Source: Ignavibacteriales bacterium (lineage in GTDB: Bacteria > Bacteroidota > Ignavibacteria > Ignavibacteriales > Melioribacteraceae). Taken from it: a DNA stretch of 64,000 bases. The notes under the pieces were generated by a model. The model was not told the origin of the DNA, did no database searches, and worked only from the letters and a program-made list of their open reading frames with translations. Shown piece by piece: positions 18,297-28,700 of the stretch; positions within the stretch are counted from its first letter, which is position 1; every line of letters starts with the position of its first letter. The translations under genes and the position numbers were made by a program. The stretch is taken from positions 434,001 through 498,000 of the forward strand of contig JACKAB010000007.1 of the NCBI GenBank assembly GCA_020635285.1, written 5' to 3'.

Positions 18297-19839
18297 TTAT
18301 TTCTTATTCGAAAAGCCTCCAAGTTTTTTTTCATTTTATAACGGAAGAGTTTGTTCTGGAATTTCTGCCATTCTGATTAAGCTTGAGAGATTGATTCCAA
18401 TCATTGTCATCATGGATTGAGTTATCATTTCTTTTTTCAAAATTTTAACTTCTTTTTGTAAAAAGAAATTATTTTCTGTGGACTAGGAAAGCTTTTGAAA
18501 TCAATAATTTCTTCAATTTTTCTGGTAATACAGTTAATTCCAATGTCTCAATATCATTTGAATATTTGTAACTAATCGCCCAATAAAATTTTCAAGCTTC
18601 CTCTATAATATTACTACATCCAAATTTGTTTTTAAAAATTTTGGAAATATCTTTATGAAAAACTCAGCTTTTTTATTTTGTTTTTTTTGAAAATTTATTT
18701 AGGAAGAAAGTAGCAGCAATGAGCAGAATATCAGCTTTTATGTTCATTTAATGTTGGTATGTTGATTGCAAACCATATAAGTCGGAAATATAAATCTTCT
18801 CTAAATTCTTTTTTCTCAACCAGTTCAAGAAGTGAAACACTTGATGCTGCTATGAATCTGACATCAACATTAATTAATTTTGAACTTCCGACCGACGAAT
18901 TTCTCCTCTTGTAAAACTCTTAATAATTTCGCCCTGGGCATCTCTAAGCGTTAAAAGATTACAAATTTCATCCAGAAACAAAGTACTTTTTTATTCGCTT
19001 TAGAATTAAACCTTTGCGATCTTGATTTGCACCCGTAAACAGAAATCCCTTTTAACATGGACTGAAAAGAAGTCGCTTTCAATAAGGTTGTTTGAATCTT
19101 CAACTCCGCAATCAACCGCAACAAAAGGGAAGCCAGAACGCTTACTAAAATTGTGAATAGCTTTTACAACAAGTTCTTTTCCCGTGCCGGTTTCACCTTC
19201 TAAAACAACTCTTACATCGCACTTAGAAGCTGCTTCTATACTATGGAGGAGTTCAAGAAATTTCTTGCTTTTACCAAGCAAGCCAACAATTCTATATTTA
19301 TTTATCAACGTACTTTCCGGCAGCGAAATATTAAAGTACTCTTTTATTTTTTGTACATTACTTAAATATGGTGCAGATATAACACCAATCTTTTGGAGCA
19401 TTTGGAAATCATTTTCAGTAAATGGATTTTTACCAGTTTTATTCATTATAATTAAATAACCAATACTAGCATCGCTGCAATACAATGGAACACACATTGC
19501 TGAAACAATTGGGAAATTGTTAAAAAGATTTTCTTTAAATCTTTCATCATTTTTTAGATCTGGCAAAAGGATTGCTTTCTTATTTAACATTACCCAACCA
19601 ATAATTATTGATTGAACAACTGAATATTGTTCTTTATCAATTTTAGTTTCCTTTTTCATCACAGTTTTATATGAATCATGAGAGTGAGGATTAATCATTT
19701 GAATTGACGTGATATCAGAGTTAAACATTGTTGAAGTTTTTGTTGAAACAACACGCAGAATTTCCTTATAGTCGCTTTGCTTTCCAAGTATTTCGGCTAA
19801 CTCAAAAAGAGTTTCGTATGTTTGATTATAATTAGTCAT
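18297..19839 (-). pseudogene. GAF-domain sigma-54-dependent activator (NtrC family), 3' half frameshifted
   Basis: The clean 5' part (19839 to about 19080) encodes a GAF sensor domain (residues about 15-165, with PIVSAMCVPLYCSD and GYLIIMNKTG). It also encodes the beginning of the AAA+ domain with Walker A GETGTGKE. After a frameshift near 19050 the sigma-54-contact loop appears as FTGANQDRKG. Next come KSTLFLDEICN (Walker B region), RDAQGEIIKSFTRGE and an arginine-finger region, each in a different frame. An indel-bearing Fis helix-turn-helix ends near 18297. A clean copy of that end is at 15462-15585. The protein would activate sigma-54 promoters in response to a signal sensed by GAF. Target candidates are the downstream HEAT and M6 genes. 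Confidence 0.8.
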
Positions 19840-19866
19840 AATTAATAATTTAGTTTTTCACTCATT

Positions 19867-20811
19867 TTATTTTGTTAAATCGGCATGTTTATTTTCAAAG
19901 AAATACTCTATTCTTTTCGCATGAAAATCATTTTTGATAGCAATTATATAGCTGCGGTAATTAGCAATTAATGTAATAATCAAAGGCAGTTCAAGAAGTT
20001 TAGCCAATAACTCAGCTATTTCAATTGATTTATTTATATCATCAAAGAGAACATTTATACCTTCTGAATTAATTGTTGATTTTGAAAGCACTTTGCCTGC
20101 ATCAGTAGAATTGGAAATTTCAGATAAATTTTTATTAAATAATACTGATGCAGCATAATTATATTTGCCAATTTTTAAATCTTCTTCAATATCAAATAAA
20201 TCGTCAATAATTTGTCGTGAAATAACTAAGTGGTAAGTCATTTTTTTTAAGAGTTGAAACTCTTTCAATTTATTATATTTTGAACATACAGCAGCGGTAC
20301 CAATATTTAATACTGAAGCCTCTCTGCCGCTAAAATGAATAATATCATCAGAAGATTGTTGAACTAATTTTTCTAAATTTGCTTTCTCATATATTGCCTT
20401 AGTAGTTTCTTTTAACAATTGATAAAAGATTTTCCAAAAAGAATTACTTCGTTCAAAATAGTTTAGTAATGTTTCTTCTGCTTCAAATAAAAATTGATCA
20501 GAGATTAAAATCAGCAACTCATTTTTTTCATTAGAGTCAATCACATCATCTTTAATACGGATAAACATAAATGTGCAATACTGTGCCCAAAGAGAATCGT
20601 GCAAAAATTTCATATTGTTTTCTTCGTCCAATGGACCAATTACAAATTTTGATAATATTCGATGAGGCAGAATAAACCAGAAAGGGACTTTTTCATAATC
20701 ATAGTTTAATGAGAATACCATCCCTTTCTGCCATGAAGCATTAGAATAGTAATCCTTAAACTCAGCTGTCATTGGTTTCGACCAAGTGTTAATAAACTCC
20801 TCAAGCCGCAA
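19867..20811 (-). CDS. isoprenoid-synthase-fold protein (polyprenyl synthetase-like)
   Basis: This helix-rich protein of about 314 aa carries two aspartate-rich motifs in the right order for class I isoprenyl diphosphate or terpenoid synthases: IKDDVID near residue 86 and QIIDDLFDIEEDL near 200. These would bind magnesium and the diphosphate of an allylic substrate. Overall similarity to housekeeping prenyl synthases looks low, so the product is open. No ATG with a good ribosome site is seen at the start; TTG at 20811 is one option, and an upstream frame error is possible. It lies between a small peptide gene and the sigma-54 activator, 27 bases from the latter, implying an operon. Confidence 0.7.
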   Translation of the reverse strand: MRLEEFINTWSKPMTAEFKDYYSNASWQKGMVFSLNYDYEKVPFWFILPHRILSKFVIGPLDEENNMKFLHDSLWAQYCTFMFIRIKDDVIDSNEKNELLILISDQFLFEAEETLLNYFERSNSFWKIFYQLLKETTKAIYEKANLEKLVQQSSDDIIHFSGREASVLNIGTAAVCSKYNKLKEFQLLKKMTYHLVISRQIIDDLFDIEEDLKIGKYNYAASVLFNKNLSEISNSTDAGKVLSKSTINSEGINVLFDDINKSIEIAELLAKLLELPLIITLIANYRSYIIAIKNDFHAKRIEYFFENKHADLTK

Positions 20812-20913
20812 ATCAATGCAGAATTCATTTAGCCCGGATTAATCATTTTAATTATTTTAGTATTTATTAAATTGTTATGCACTTCCCCAAACTGGGATTA
20901 CACGTTTTGTACT

Positions 20914-20931
20914 TATAACACCTGTGTTATA
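20914..20931. promoter_or_regulatory. perfect inverted repeat between the peptide and prenyl-synthase genes
   Basis: TATAACAC at 20914-20921 and GTGTTATA at 20924-20931 form an 18-bp palindrome with a 2-base centre. The size suits a dimeric regulator site. As RNA it would make only a tight hairpin without a T-run. It lies 14 bases after the peptide stop. Confidence 0.4.
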
Positions 20932-20944
20932 GGAATTTACCAAT

Positions 20945-21139
20945 TCAATAATTCTCTACCTGTAATCTCTTTCTATCATTTAATATTTTTTCAAGCTCAA
21001 GCATATCTTGAAATGATAAGGCAAGATTTACCTTGTTTAATGCGTTGGCAATATTATTATCTTTCATTAATTCTTGAAGAAAACCAGAATCTTCGAATGC
21101 TCTTTGAATAACGTGTGTTAACGATGATACATTTGGCAT
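20945..21139 (-). CDS. 64-aa peptide resembling NHLP/Os1348-type leader peptides
   Basis: This short acidic helical protein reads MPNVSSLTHVIQRAFEDSGF and continues LQELMKDNNIANALNKVNLA, ending DRKRLQVENY. The pattern VIxRAxxDxxFxxxLxxD...AL...L resembles the leader region of Os1348/Franean1_4349-type NHLP peptides, some of which precede peptide natural-product cores. There is no Cys, Thr-rich or Gly-rich core, so a precursor role is uncertain; a small helper protein for the next enzyme is equally possible. GAGG precedes the ATG. It begins 20 bases after the repaired stop of the kinase/TPR gene and precedes the isoprenoid-synthase-like gene by about 130 bases. Confidence 0.6.
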   Translation of the reverse strand: MPNVSSLTHVIQRAFEDSGFLQELMKDNNIANALNKVNLALSFQDMLELEKILNDRKRLQVENY

Positions 21140-21159
21140 TTTACCTCAATTTTAGTTAT

Positions 21160-23566
21160 TTAATTATTTCCCAAAATAATTAGTATATTATTAACACTAT
21201 CAGCTCTTGGACTAATAGAATCAATACCTAGGTAAGATATAAAATGTTGTTTTGTTTTATCTTTTATATTCTCTTTTAAAAAATATTGCCCAGCATAAAA
21301 TGAGAATTGCTATTAAGAGAGTCCAAATTAATTGTTTGTAAAAATTCTATTTTGGCAGATTTAACATCGCCTTGCTTATTGTAGCAATTTGCTAATTGTT
21401 CATGATAGATTGAATTATTTGGATTTTCTTTAATCGCATATTTATAATATTTATTTGCACTCTGATAAAATTTTTCTTCAAAGTAAAATTCGGCTAAATC
21501 AAAATAAGCTTCTGCAAGAGTCATTCCCAATTCTATTGATCTATTTATAAATTTCTTATCATATTTATCAGCGTTTAATGTATCATTTTCTATTAAAAAC
21601 AATAGAGAAAGTTGGCAGTATATGAATTTATATACAGGCGTTATATTTAGAGCTTGTTCAAAAATTTCTTTTGCTGTATCATATTTTTCAGTCTATAATA
21701 AGCATAACCGCCTAATGAATATGCAGGCGAAAAACTCCAGTTCATGCTAATTGTATTTCTGATTGTATCTGCAGATTTTTGGTAATCGCCAATCAAATAA
21801 TAAAGACGTGCAAGACTGTACAACAGAATATTATTATTTGGAGAATATTCTAATGCAACACTTAAGTATTGGATTTGCTTACTTAAATCATCATTAATAT
21901 ATGCTCTTGTATAATTTATCATTGCTTGCTCAAACGGATTTGCCTTAGATTCTAATCTATCAAGAACTTTCATATGCTTCTTAGCCTCTTCATAATTTCC
22001 AACTGCAACCAAATGGGAGATCAACCAAATTCTGGGTGAGATGTAACATGAATCATATTCTAATGCTTGTCTAAGATATTTTTCAGCTCCGGGTTCCTGC
22101 CTATAAATAATTTGACTTGCCTGCATAAAGGATTTTAATGCAAGCATGTTATCGCATTCAGCATTTACCCACGGAGTTAAATCCTTTTCCTTACTAAGTG
22201 GATGTATTTTAACTTGGAAAAAGTTTATTATTTGGCTAGAAATATCCTCAGTTGCTTGTAAAAAATTTTTCTCGTCACTGTATTTATTTTCATAATTAAA
22301 GCTCACTTCATGCGTTTTTAAATCAATAATATTCGTTTTAATTGTGAAATCATTTTCATTTTTGGTTACCGAACCATCAATAAAGTAGGAAATGTTAAGA
22401 TCCCCTAATGAACTATAAAAAGATAAATTATGATGTGATACATATTTATCTTCAGTTTTATTCATGAACTCATTTAAACTGTTAGGATCAATAACTCCAT
22501 ATTCTTTAAAGGTGATAAGATTTTTTACAAGTATAGATTGAAGTAAAATGGGTAGGTCAATGCTATCTTCTCCATCAATATTATAATCAAATGGAAACAC
22601 AGCAATTCGCTTTTTAATATTTTCTCCTGAACTCCAACCTAAATATCCACGAAAATTTATAATTAGTAAAATTCCAATTAGTATAAAAATAGTTGTTGAA
22701 AAGAGTTTAAATGAAGTGGAATTATAAAATCTATTTGATTTAGATTTTGTTTGAATTATAGAATTCTGCTGAATCAATTCAACTATTTCTTTCATTGATT
22801 GAAATCGATCGGCCTTATTTTTTTCGAGGCATTTTGAAACAACTTTTTTAAGATAGAGTAAATGTTCGTCTAAATCTAAATCTGAAAAGCTTACATCATC
22901 ATTCATAATTGAATATAAAGCTGTTTGTTCATATTCACTTTTGAATGGTTTTTGTCCGGTTAATAATTCATAAAGCAAAACTCCAAATGCCCAAATATCA
23001 GTTCGTTGATCAACTTCTTCTCCACTAATTTGTTCGGGGGACATATATGCAATTGTTCCTTTTAAATTCTCTGCATCCATAGCCGAGAAATCACCTTGAA
23101 CTTTTGCTACACCAAAATCTAAAATTTTGATTTCATTTTTATTTGTTAGAAAAATATTTGCCGGCTTAATATCTCTGTGGATAATCTCATTATCATGAGC
23201 TTGTTGTAATCCTTTTGCAATTTGTAGTATTATACTTTCAAGATTATCTCTGTTCAATGAATTATTTTGAATAACCTTCTTTAGTGTTTCACCTTCATAG
23301 TACGCCATTACAATAAATATTTGTCCGTCTTCAGTTTCGCCCACTTCATGGATATTACAAATGTTTGGATGTTCCAGCGTTGCGGCAATTTTTGCTTCTT
23401 GAATGATTTTAAGTTTTAGGTCTTCGTTCATTGAAAAAACTGGAGGTAAGAATTTTAAAGCAACGGATCGATCAAGTGTTAGATCTTGGGCTTTATAAAC
23501 TAAACCCATTCCGCCACCGCCGAGTCTTTCTAATATCTTGTAATGGGTTACAATTTTCCCGATCAT
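21160..23566 (-). pseudogene. membrane Ser/Thr protein kinase with TPR domain (two frameshifts)
   Basis: The 639-aa open part has a PknB-like kinase domain at residues about 8-265: glycine loop RLGGGGMGLVYKA, catalytic HRDIKPANI, DFGVAK and SPEQISG. One membrane helix follows (near 285-305), then a beta domain resembling TolB/FlgO N-termini (KKRIAVFPFDY) and TPR repeats. The TPRs continue in another frame at 21602-21276 (LAEAYFDLAEFYFEEKFYQS). A missing T in a T-run near 21280 would extend the end to LGNN at 21160. The repaired length is about 800 aa. The kinase faces the cytoplasm and the TPRs the outside. It is the first gene of the minus-strand cluster and is preceded by a conserved leader at 23619-23690. 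Confidence 0.85.
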
Positions 23567-23885
23567 CAGAAAACACCAATTTATATTTAAGTGTAAAATG
23601 AATAATCTGAAAATTAGCCTTGGGGAAGCGCAATATAAGAGCAGAGTAACTTTCTAAATCAGAATTTCAGAATGTTTCTCTCAAGGAGGAATAATGTTTA
23701 TGATAGTTGAATAAGATAGCTATACGCTAATATATTGTCAATAGGTTTTTAAGAATTATGGAATAAGAGCAGTAATTTTAAGAAACTATCTTATTTCAAT
23801 CTATCAACTATTCATTTTAATTTTTTAAATTTTACTTTAATAAAATCGTTTTCTAGACAACAAGTTCCAACACAAGATGCACCAA
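23567..23885. other. intergenic region with conserved leader and imperfect inverted repeat
   Basis: The gap between the kinase start and the PNPOx-like stop holds the conserved leader (23619-23690, listed separately). It also holds an imperfect inverted repeat: ATAGTTGAATAAGATAG near 23702-23718 pairs with parts of CTATCTTATTTCAATCTATC near 23786-23805. The latter could end the PNPOx transcript. No open reading frame of note is present. Confidence 0.4.
23619..23690 (-). promoter_or_regulatory. conserved leader element (copy 1), upstream of the kinase gene
   Basis: The block begins (plus strand) CCTTGGGGAAGCGCAATA and ends TTTCTCTCAAGG. It shares both ends and the general spacing with the elements at 29219-29310 and 32637-32714. 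Here it lies 53 bases before the kinase start codon. It may be a promoter with its untranslated leader. This copy is the most divergent of the three. Confidence 0.45.
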
Positions 23886-24416
23886 TTAAAAATCAACAAA
23901 AGCTGGTTTCCCAAGAGAATCCCAGAACAACTTATATTTGAAACTACAAATTTCCAATCGCTGCGGTGTCACTTCAATAAGTATATAATCATCTTCCGGA
24001 TTGGGATAGTAAACTTTCCATTCATTTTTCCAGTATTTCTTTTTGAGTTCTGGATCATTTACTACCCGTGCTTTCCCAGAGATTGATACATAACTCCTTC
24101 CTTCAGAATCATAATAAAATACTATCACGTTTGGATTGTTTTTAGCCTGGACTACTTTTCGACTATTTGTTGATGTCCCAAGCCAAATTTTCCAGTCATT
24201 CTCTGGTTGAAAATACGCCAAAACTCTTGCATGGGGTTTTTGATCTTTATCAACTGTAATAAAAGTACAAGTTCTTTGCTTCTTAATAATTTCACTGGCT
24301 ATTTTTAATAAACTGTCTTTCGAAAGTTCTTGAAACTTAAAACCTTCCAATTGTCCTATTGTTATTGAAGAAACCAGGAACACTAACACGGATGTTATTT
24401 TAATTAATTTTTGCAT
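23886..24416 (-). CDS. secreted pyridoxamine 5'-phosphate oxidase-like (FMN-binding split barrel) protein
   Basis: This 176-aa protein has a signal peptide (MQKLIKITSVLVFLVSSITI). A split-barrel flavin-binding domain of the general stress protein 26 type follows: RTCTFITVDKDQKPHARVL, KIWLGTSTNSRKV, NPNVIVFYYD and YVSISGKARVV. The start at 24416 has GGAGAG 7 bases upstream; the upstream ATG at 24437 does not. Such proteins bind FMN, F420 or heme; the export signal is unusual for the family. It stands alone between the kinase leader and a T9SS gene on the same strand. Confidence 0.8.
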   Translation of the reverse strand: MQKLIKITSVLVFLVSSITIGQLEGFKFQELSKDSLLKIASEIIKKQRTCTFITVDKDQKPHARVLAYFQPENDWKIWLGTSTNSRKVVQAKNNPNVIVFYYDSEGRSYVSISGKARVVNDPELKKKYWKNEWKVYYPNPEDDYILIEVTPQRLEICSFKYKLFWDSLGKPAFVDF

Positions 24417-24476
24417 TTCTCTCTCCTTTGAAAACATGTTTTATTTCAACAGTATCATTTTCTTAACCTCAACAAA

Positions 24477-24500
24477 AACCTGTCTCGAACTTGATTCGGG
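24477..24500. repeat. 24-bp short derivative of the PAGRQ element in a T9SS domain
   Basis: Relative to the T9SS tail at 25.8 kb (AGDFVETKK), this tail reads AGD-PESSSRQV-FVEVKK: eight codons have been added without breaking the frame. The DNA keeps the CCCGAA/TTCGGG-type arms of the larger element with the middle missing. A matching insert at exactly the same site is at 29392-29415. Confidence 0.75.
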
Positions 24501-24653
24501 ATCTCCAGCTGTGAGTTTGTAAAAATAAACTCCGCTTGGAACATCAGTGGCATCCCAAGTAACTTCATAATTACCCGGATTTTGTCTTTGATTTACAAGA
24601 GTAGTAACTTCTCTTCCAAGGATATCGTAAACCTTTAATGTTACATTCACATT

Positions 24654-24725
24654 GTCATCCCGAACCTGCCTGCCGGCAGGCATGGCTTGTTTCGGGATCT
24701 CATTGTTATTTAGATGCTGAAATGA
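24654..24725. repeat. PAGRQ palindromic element inside a T9SS domain (copy 2, truncated)
   Basis: It begins GTCATCCCGAACCTGCC and is almost base-identical to the element at 12765 up to GATGCTGAAATGA, where it loses the terminal CAGCATGAC. It is translated as FQHLNNNEIPKQAMPAGRQV within the esterase sorting domain, directly before NVNVTLKVYDILGREV. Confidence 0.85.
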
Positions 24726-25748
24726 TTTGGGTAGTTTTGGAATAGGCAAAAGGTTGAAGGATTTTGTTTTCCATCTTTTACTGAGTTTAGATTAGAAAGT
24801 CTATAGTTTTGAAAGAAATTCCATATCAATTCGCTAGCATTAATATCCATAGTAATATTGCCGATTGTGCCGACAGACAAATAAGTGAAATATGCTTTGT
24901 CACCTCCGGGCCAGGTATGTCCTCCGTTCAATACTTTATAATGTACTACCTCACCACTGTTTTGTTTAAATTATAATTAATCTTTTGAACTGTACATCCA
25001 TCTAAAGTATCTATATTGAACAGTAAAGTCGTATCAGGTAGATTACAATGATTAAAATTTGCCCAGTGGCTCAATGTTTGTTCAACCGAACAGTAATCAT
25101 TTTTTACCATCATAAGGTATAATCTGATCAGTGCCGTGAAATTTCAAAACCGGCATTGGATGGGCAGTGGTAATATTCGTGGTAAAGTCTTGAGCAATCG
25201 AACCTGCAACATCTGCAATTGCCGCAATTCTATTACTGAGCTGACATGCTAATCTGTGACTCATAAAGCCTCCAAGAGAGAATCCACAGCAATAAATTCT
25301 TTCCTCATCAATACTATAGTTATTTGCTAATGTATCTAGCAATGCATCTATGAATCCGACATCATTCACATGGCCGGCAGTAAGATTTATTCCGCAACTC
25401 CATGCTGTGAGGACAGCATTTGGGTAAACAACTATAAATCCTGCCGTATCAGCAACTTCATTCATTTTAGAGTAATCCAACTGTTGTTGTGCATTAAGGG
25501 AACCACCATGTAAATTGAATACAAGGGCAACTTATCCACATCATTATAATTCTGAGGTAAGAAAACAATATAATCCCGCAGTACGCCCTCGAAAATGAAA
25601 CTGTCGGTTTGAACTTGAGAAAATGTAAGTTCTGGATTAAGAAAAAAATAGATTATAAGTACTAGAATAGAGTTGACACTTAATAAATTTTTCATTGCAT
25701 CCTCCTAACAAAATAATTAGTAACATATTATTTATCATGAGTAATTAC

Positions 25749-28700
25749 TTAAGCAATAACATCTTTTTTTGTTTCAACAAAATCACCAGCTATAAGTCGA
25801 TAGAAATATATTCCACTTGTTAATTTGGAACCATCAAACTCTAATTCATAATTGCCTTGTGCTTGTTCTTTGTTTACAAGTGTTCTTATTTCTCTTCCGA
25901 GTATATCAAATACTTTTAGATTTACTTTACTTTGTTTTGGAATTGAGTATTTGATTGATGCGCTTGGATTAAATGAATTTGGGTAGTTTTGGTAAAGCAC
26001 ATAATTTGTGGGAATTATTATCGGTTCATCTTTTTGCTCAACTGCTGAGATAATGCCGTTTTCATTAAACACAGTTAATCCACTTTCGCTTCCAATCCAC
26101 TTATTGCCCAATTTATCTATTTCGATACTTAAAAACGGTCTGAAGGCAAACCTGAGTTTGTGGTATTATAAGTAGTCCAACTTGAATCATCAAATTTTAC
26201 TAACCCATAAAAGTTCCAATCCACTTATTATCAAATTCATCTGTGTTTATGCAATTAATATTATGCAACGGTACTTCTGAATCTGATTCATCATAGAAAT
26301 TGAAAGTTTCATCATTATATTTGATTAAACCACCCCAGCTTATGGGCACGGACAATGCCGCAATCCACTTACTCCCAGCATTATCTATAGTTATTTTATC
26401 AAAATACCCAGTCCAAAAATACCATAGGGATTAGGTATATCATAGACAGTCCAGGTAGTATCGTTATATTTAACTAGATCGAAACCATTCCCAATCCACT
26501 TATTATTAAAATCATCAATTGTAATACATAGGACAAATCTATCTGGCAAATCTGAGTTTGTTGGATTATAAATAAACCAGTTTGTATCGTCATACTTAAC
26601 TAAGCCTTCCTCAGTCCCAATCCATTTATTATTAAATTTATCAATATCAATACAATTAATAGTATTATCTGGTAATTCTGAGTTTGTTGTATTGTAATTA
26701 ATCCAATTTGTACCGTCGAACTTTACTAACCCGTCATAAGTCCCAATCCATTTATTATCAAATTCATCGATGGCAAGACAACTAATCCTATTCGAAAGAT
26801 TATAAACTGTCCAGTCAATGCCATCATATTTGATGAGATAATACAAATCCCCAATCTCCTTAACTGCTGCAATCCACATATTTCCCAAGTGATCCATTTT
26901 TATACATTCAACAGAATTGCCTGGCAAATCTGAATTCGTATCATTATAAGTTATCCATTCAGGAATGTCTGCTGGATTTTTCAATTCATTTTCATACGCA
27001 CCAATATCCGGCATCGAGCCTGCGGGATTTGGTCTTGGGTTTCCTTCAATATCAGTTGGAGGGCAATAATACATAGTACTGCTTATCAGCATTGAGTCAA
27101 TTGCTGCGCCAATACACGGGCTAATATTTTGTAAATGATAATCACTTGAGCTCACAAATTGCGGATCAGCATCTATACAATTATCATAAGCTCCTGTAAA
27201 AGCGGCTCCTGTAAATCCTTCCTTACCTCCTTCGATCAGGCAATTATAAAAATCAAGATCCGATGTAACACCAAGCCAGACCTGGGCAGGTGTATTCCCA
27301 TAAACAATGTTGTTAATTAATAAAGGAGTTGCTGTTGAATAACTATTAGATATACCACCCCCAAATCCAGCGCAGCTATTATTTACGATTGTATTATTGA
27401 TAATAACAGCTTTACCTCCGCCGTTACTAAAATGGACAATGCCATGGCCATTAGGGTTGGTTGAGTGTCCGGTTGAGTGGTTGTTGGTGAATATATTATT
27501 AATCAAAATTGGTGAAGTATTGCTGCCATTCATGCTTCCAATATCAATTGTACCATGCCCCCGTTATGGTGAAAATAATTGTTTTTGATCAAAGGGTGTA
27601 TGTTACTGCCCCAGATACAAATTGCACCTCCAAATGCACCTGTGTTTCCAATGAACTCGCAAAATTGAACAGTCGGATTTCCTTCTATAAAGATTCCTCC
27701 GCCGGCAGTGAGCATAATATCAGGGTGGTAGCACGTATTATTCAGGAACATGCAATGAGAAACCAACAACTTATTAATTACTGCACAGATAGCTCCTCCT
27801 AACATGTCGTAATCTTCTCCCACACCAGTATTCGCTTTTCCATACTGCAACTTGCAATATACTATCTTGCTTGAATCATTATTTGATGGCGTATGCATAA
27901 AACGAATTCCACTCCAACCACCATCAGGAATATTTAAATTGTGAAATCCTGTAGTATCATTAATTGTAAAAACAATTGTATCGGCTTCTGTTCCTATAGC
28001 AAGTAGTCTTCCTGTACATTGAATTTGTAATGCCCTGTAAAAAATAACCTCAACTCCAGGTTCAATTGTTAGAGTTGAGCCATCGGGGATAGTTATTTCT
28101 CCGTTAATATAATATGGAGAGCCATTTAGGGCCAGGCTCCACTTACATTTCCGGCTTCAATGTCTGTTCCAGTTCTATTCATAACAGAGTCCAAAAATTC
28201 GATGGATATAGGAAGTCGGGTTGCTAATTTATCCATGTGGCCACCTGCGAAGGATTGAAATTCGTATTCTAGATTTAGCTTATCTAGTGAATCAGCAAAT
28301 CCAGTATTAAAAGGATAAGTCAGTAACTCATCTTGCACCCCACAATCAAAATAGATTGCTAAATCTGAGTCCGGGTTTAAATTTTTAGCAAGGCGAGCTG
28401 GATCATGTAATAACCATTTATTAAAAACTGAATCTATTATAGTGCCCATACTATCTAGTGGAAAGTCAACGTAATAAGGCGGATTGTTTAAATTTGGGGA
28501 GTATGCACCTGCCAAAGTATAAAACAAATACGTTCCAAGCTTATTACGAGAAGGAACATACTCGGAAACAGGAACTCCTCCATTCTCAGATAGTATTCCC
28601 GGAATCCGATCTGGGAAATGACTGTAATCAAGTGCAGCACTATGAGATGCTGCAGCACTATATTTATCCGGGTGGTTGAATGCCAACTTCATCGCTCCAT

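Larger units (their letters stand above)
24441..25695 (-). pseudogene. PHB depolymerase-family esterase with T9SS domain (frameshifted)
   Basis: In pieces, this is a secreted alpha/beta-hydrolase of about 415 aa. It has a signal peptide (25695 on), a strand leading to LHGGSL (oxyanion hole), the nucleophile motif CGFSLGGFMSHRL, the acid in FHGTDQIIPYDG and the catalytic His in NGGHTWPGG. This layout matches the polyhydroxybutyrate depolymerase/feruloyl esterase-like family. The C-terminal T9SS type A domain (24749-24441) carries a PAGRQ element and a second short insert. At least three indels (near 25470, 25090-24940 and 24740) interrupt the frame. It probably cleaves ester-linked side groups of plant polysaccharides or polyesters outside the cell; the substrate is not determined. 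Confidence 0.8.

Noticed and set aside
18149..18376. Plus-strand frame of 75 codons
   Set aside because: It is antisense to the degraded Fis end of the activator; it has no ribosome site and no family match.
27509..27802. Plus-strand frame of 97 codons inside the beta-helix gene
   Set aside because: A shadow of the minus-strand beta-helix coding sequence; composition and repeats belong to the other strand.
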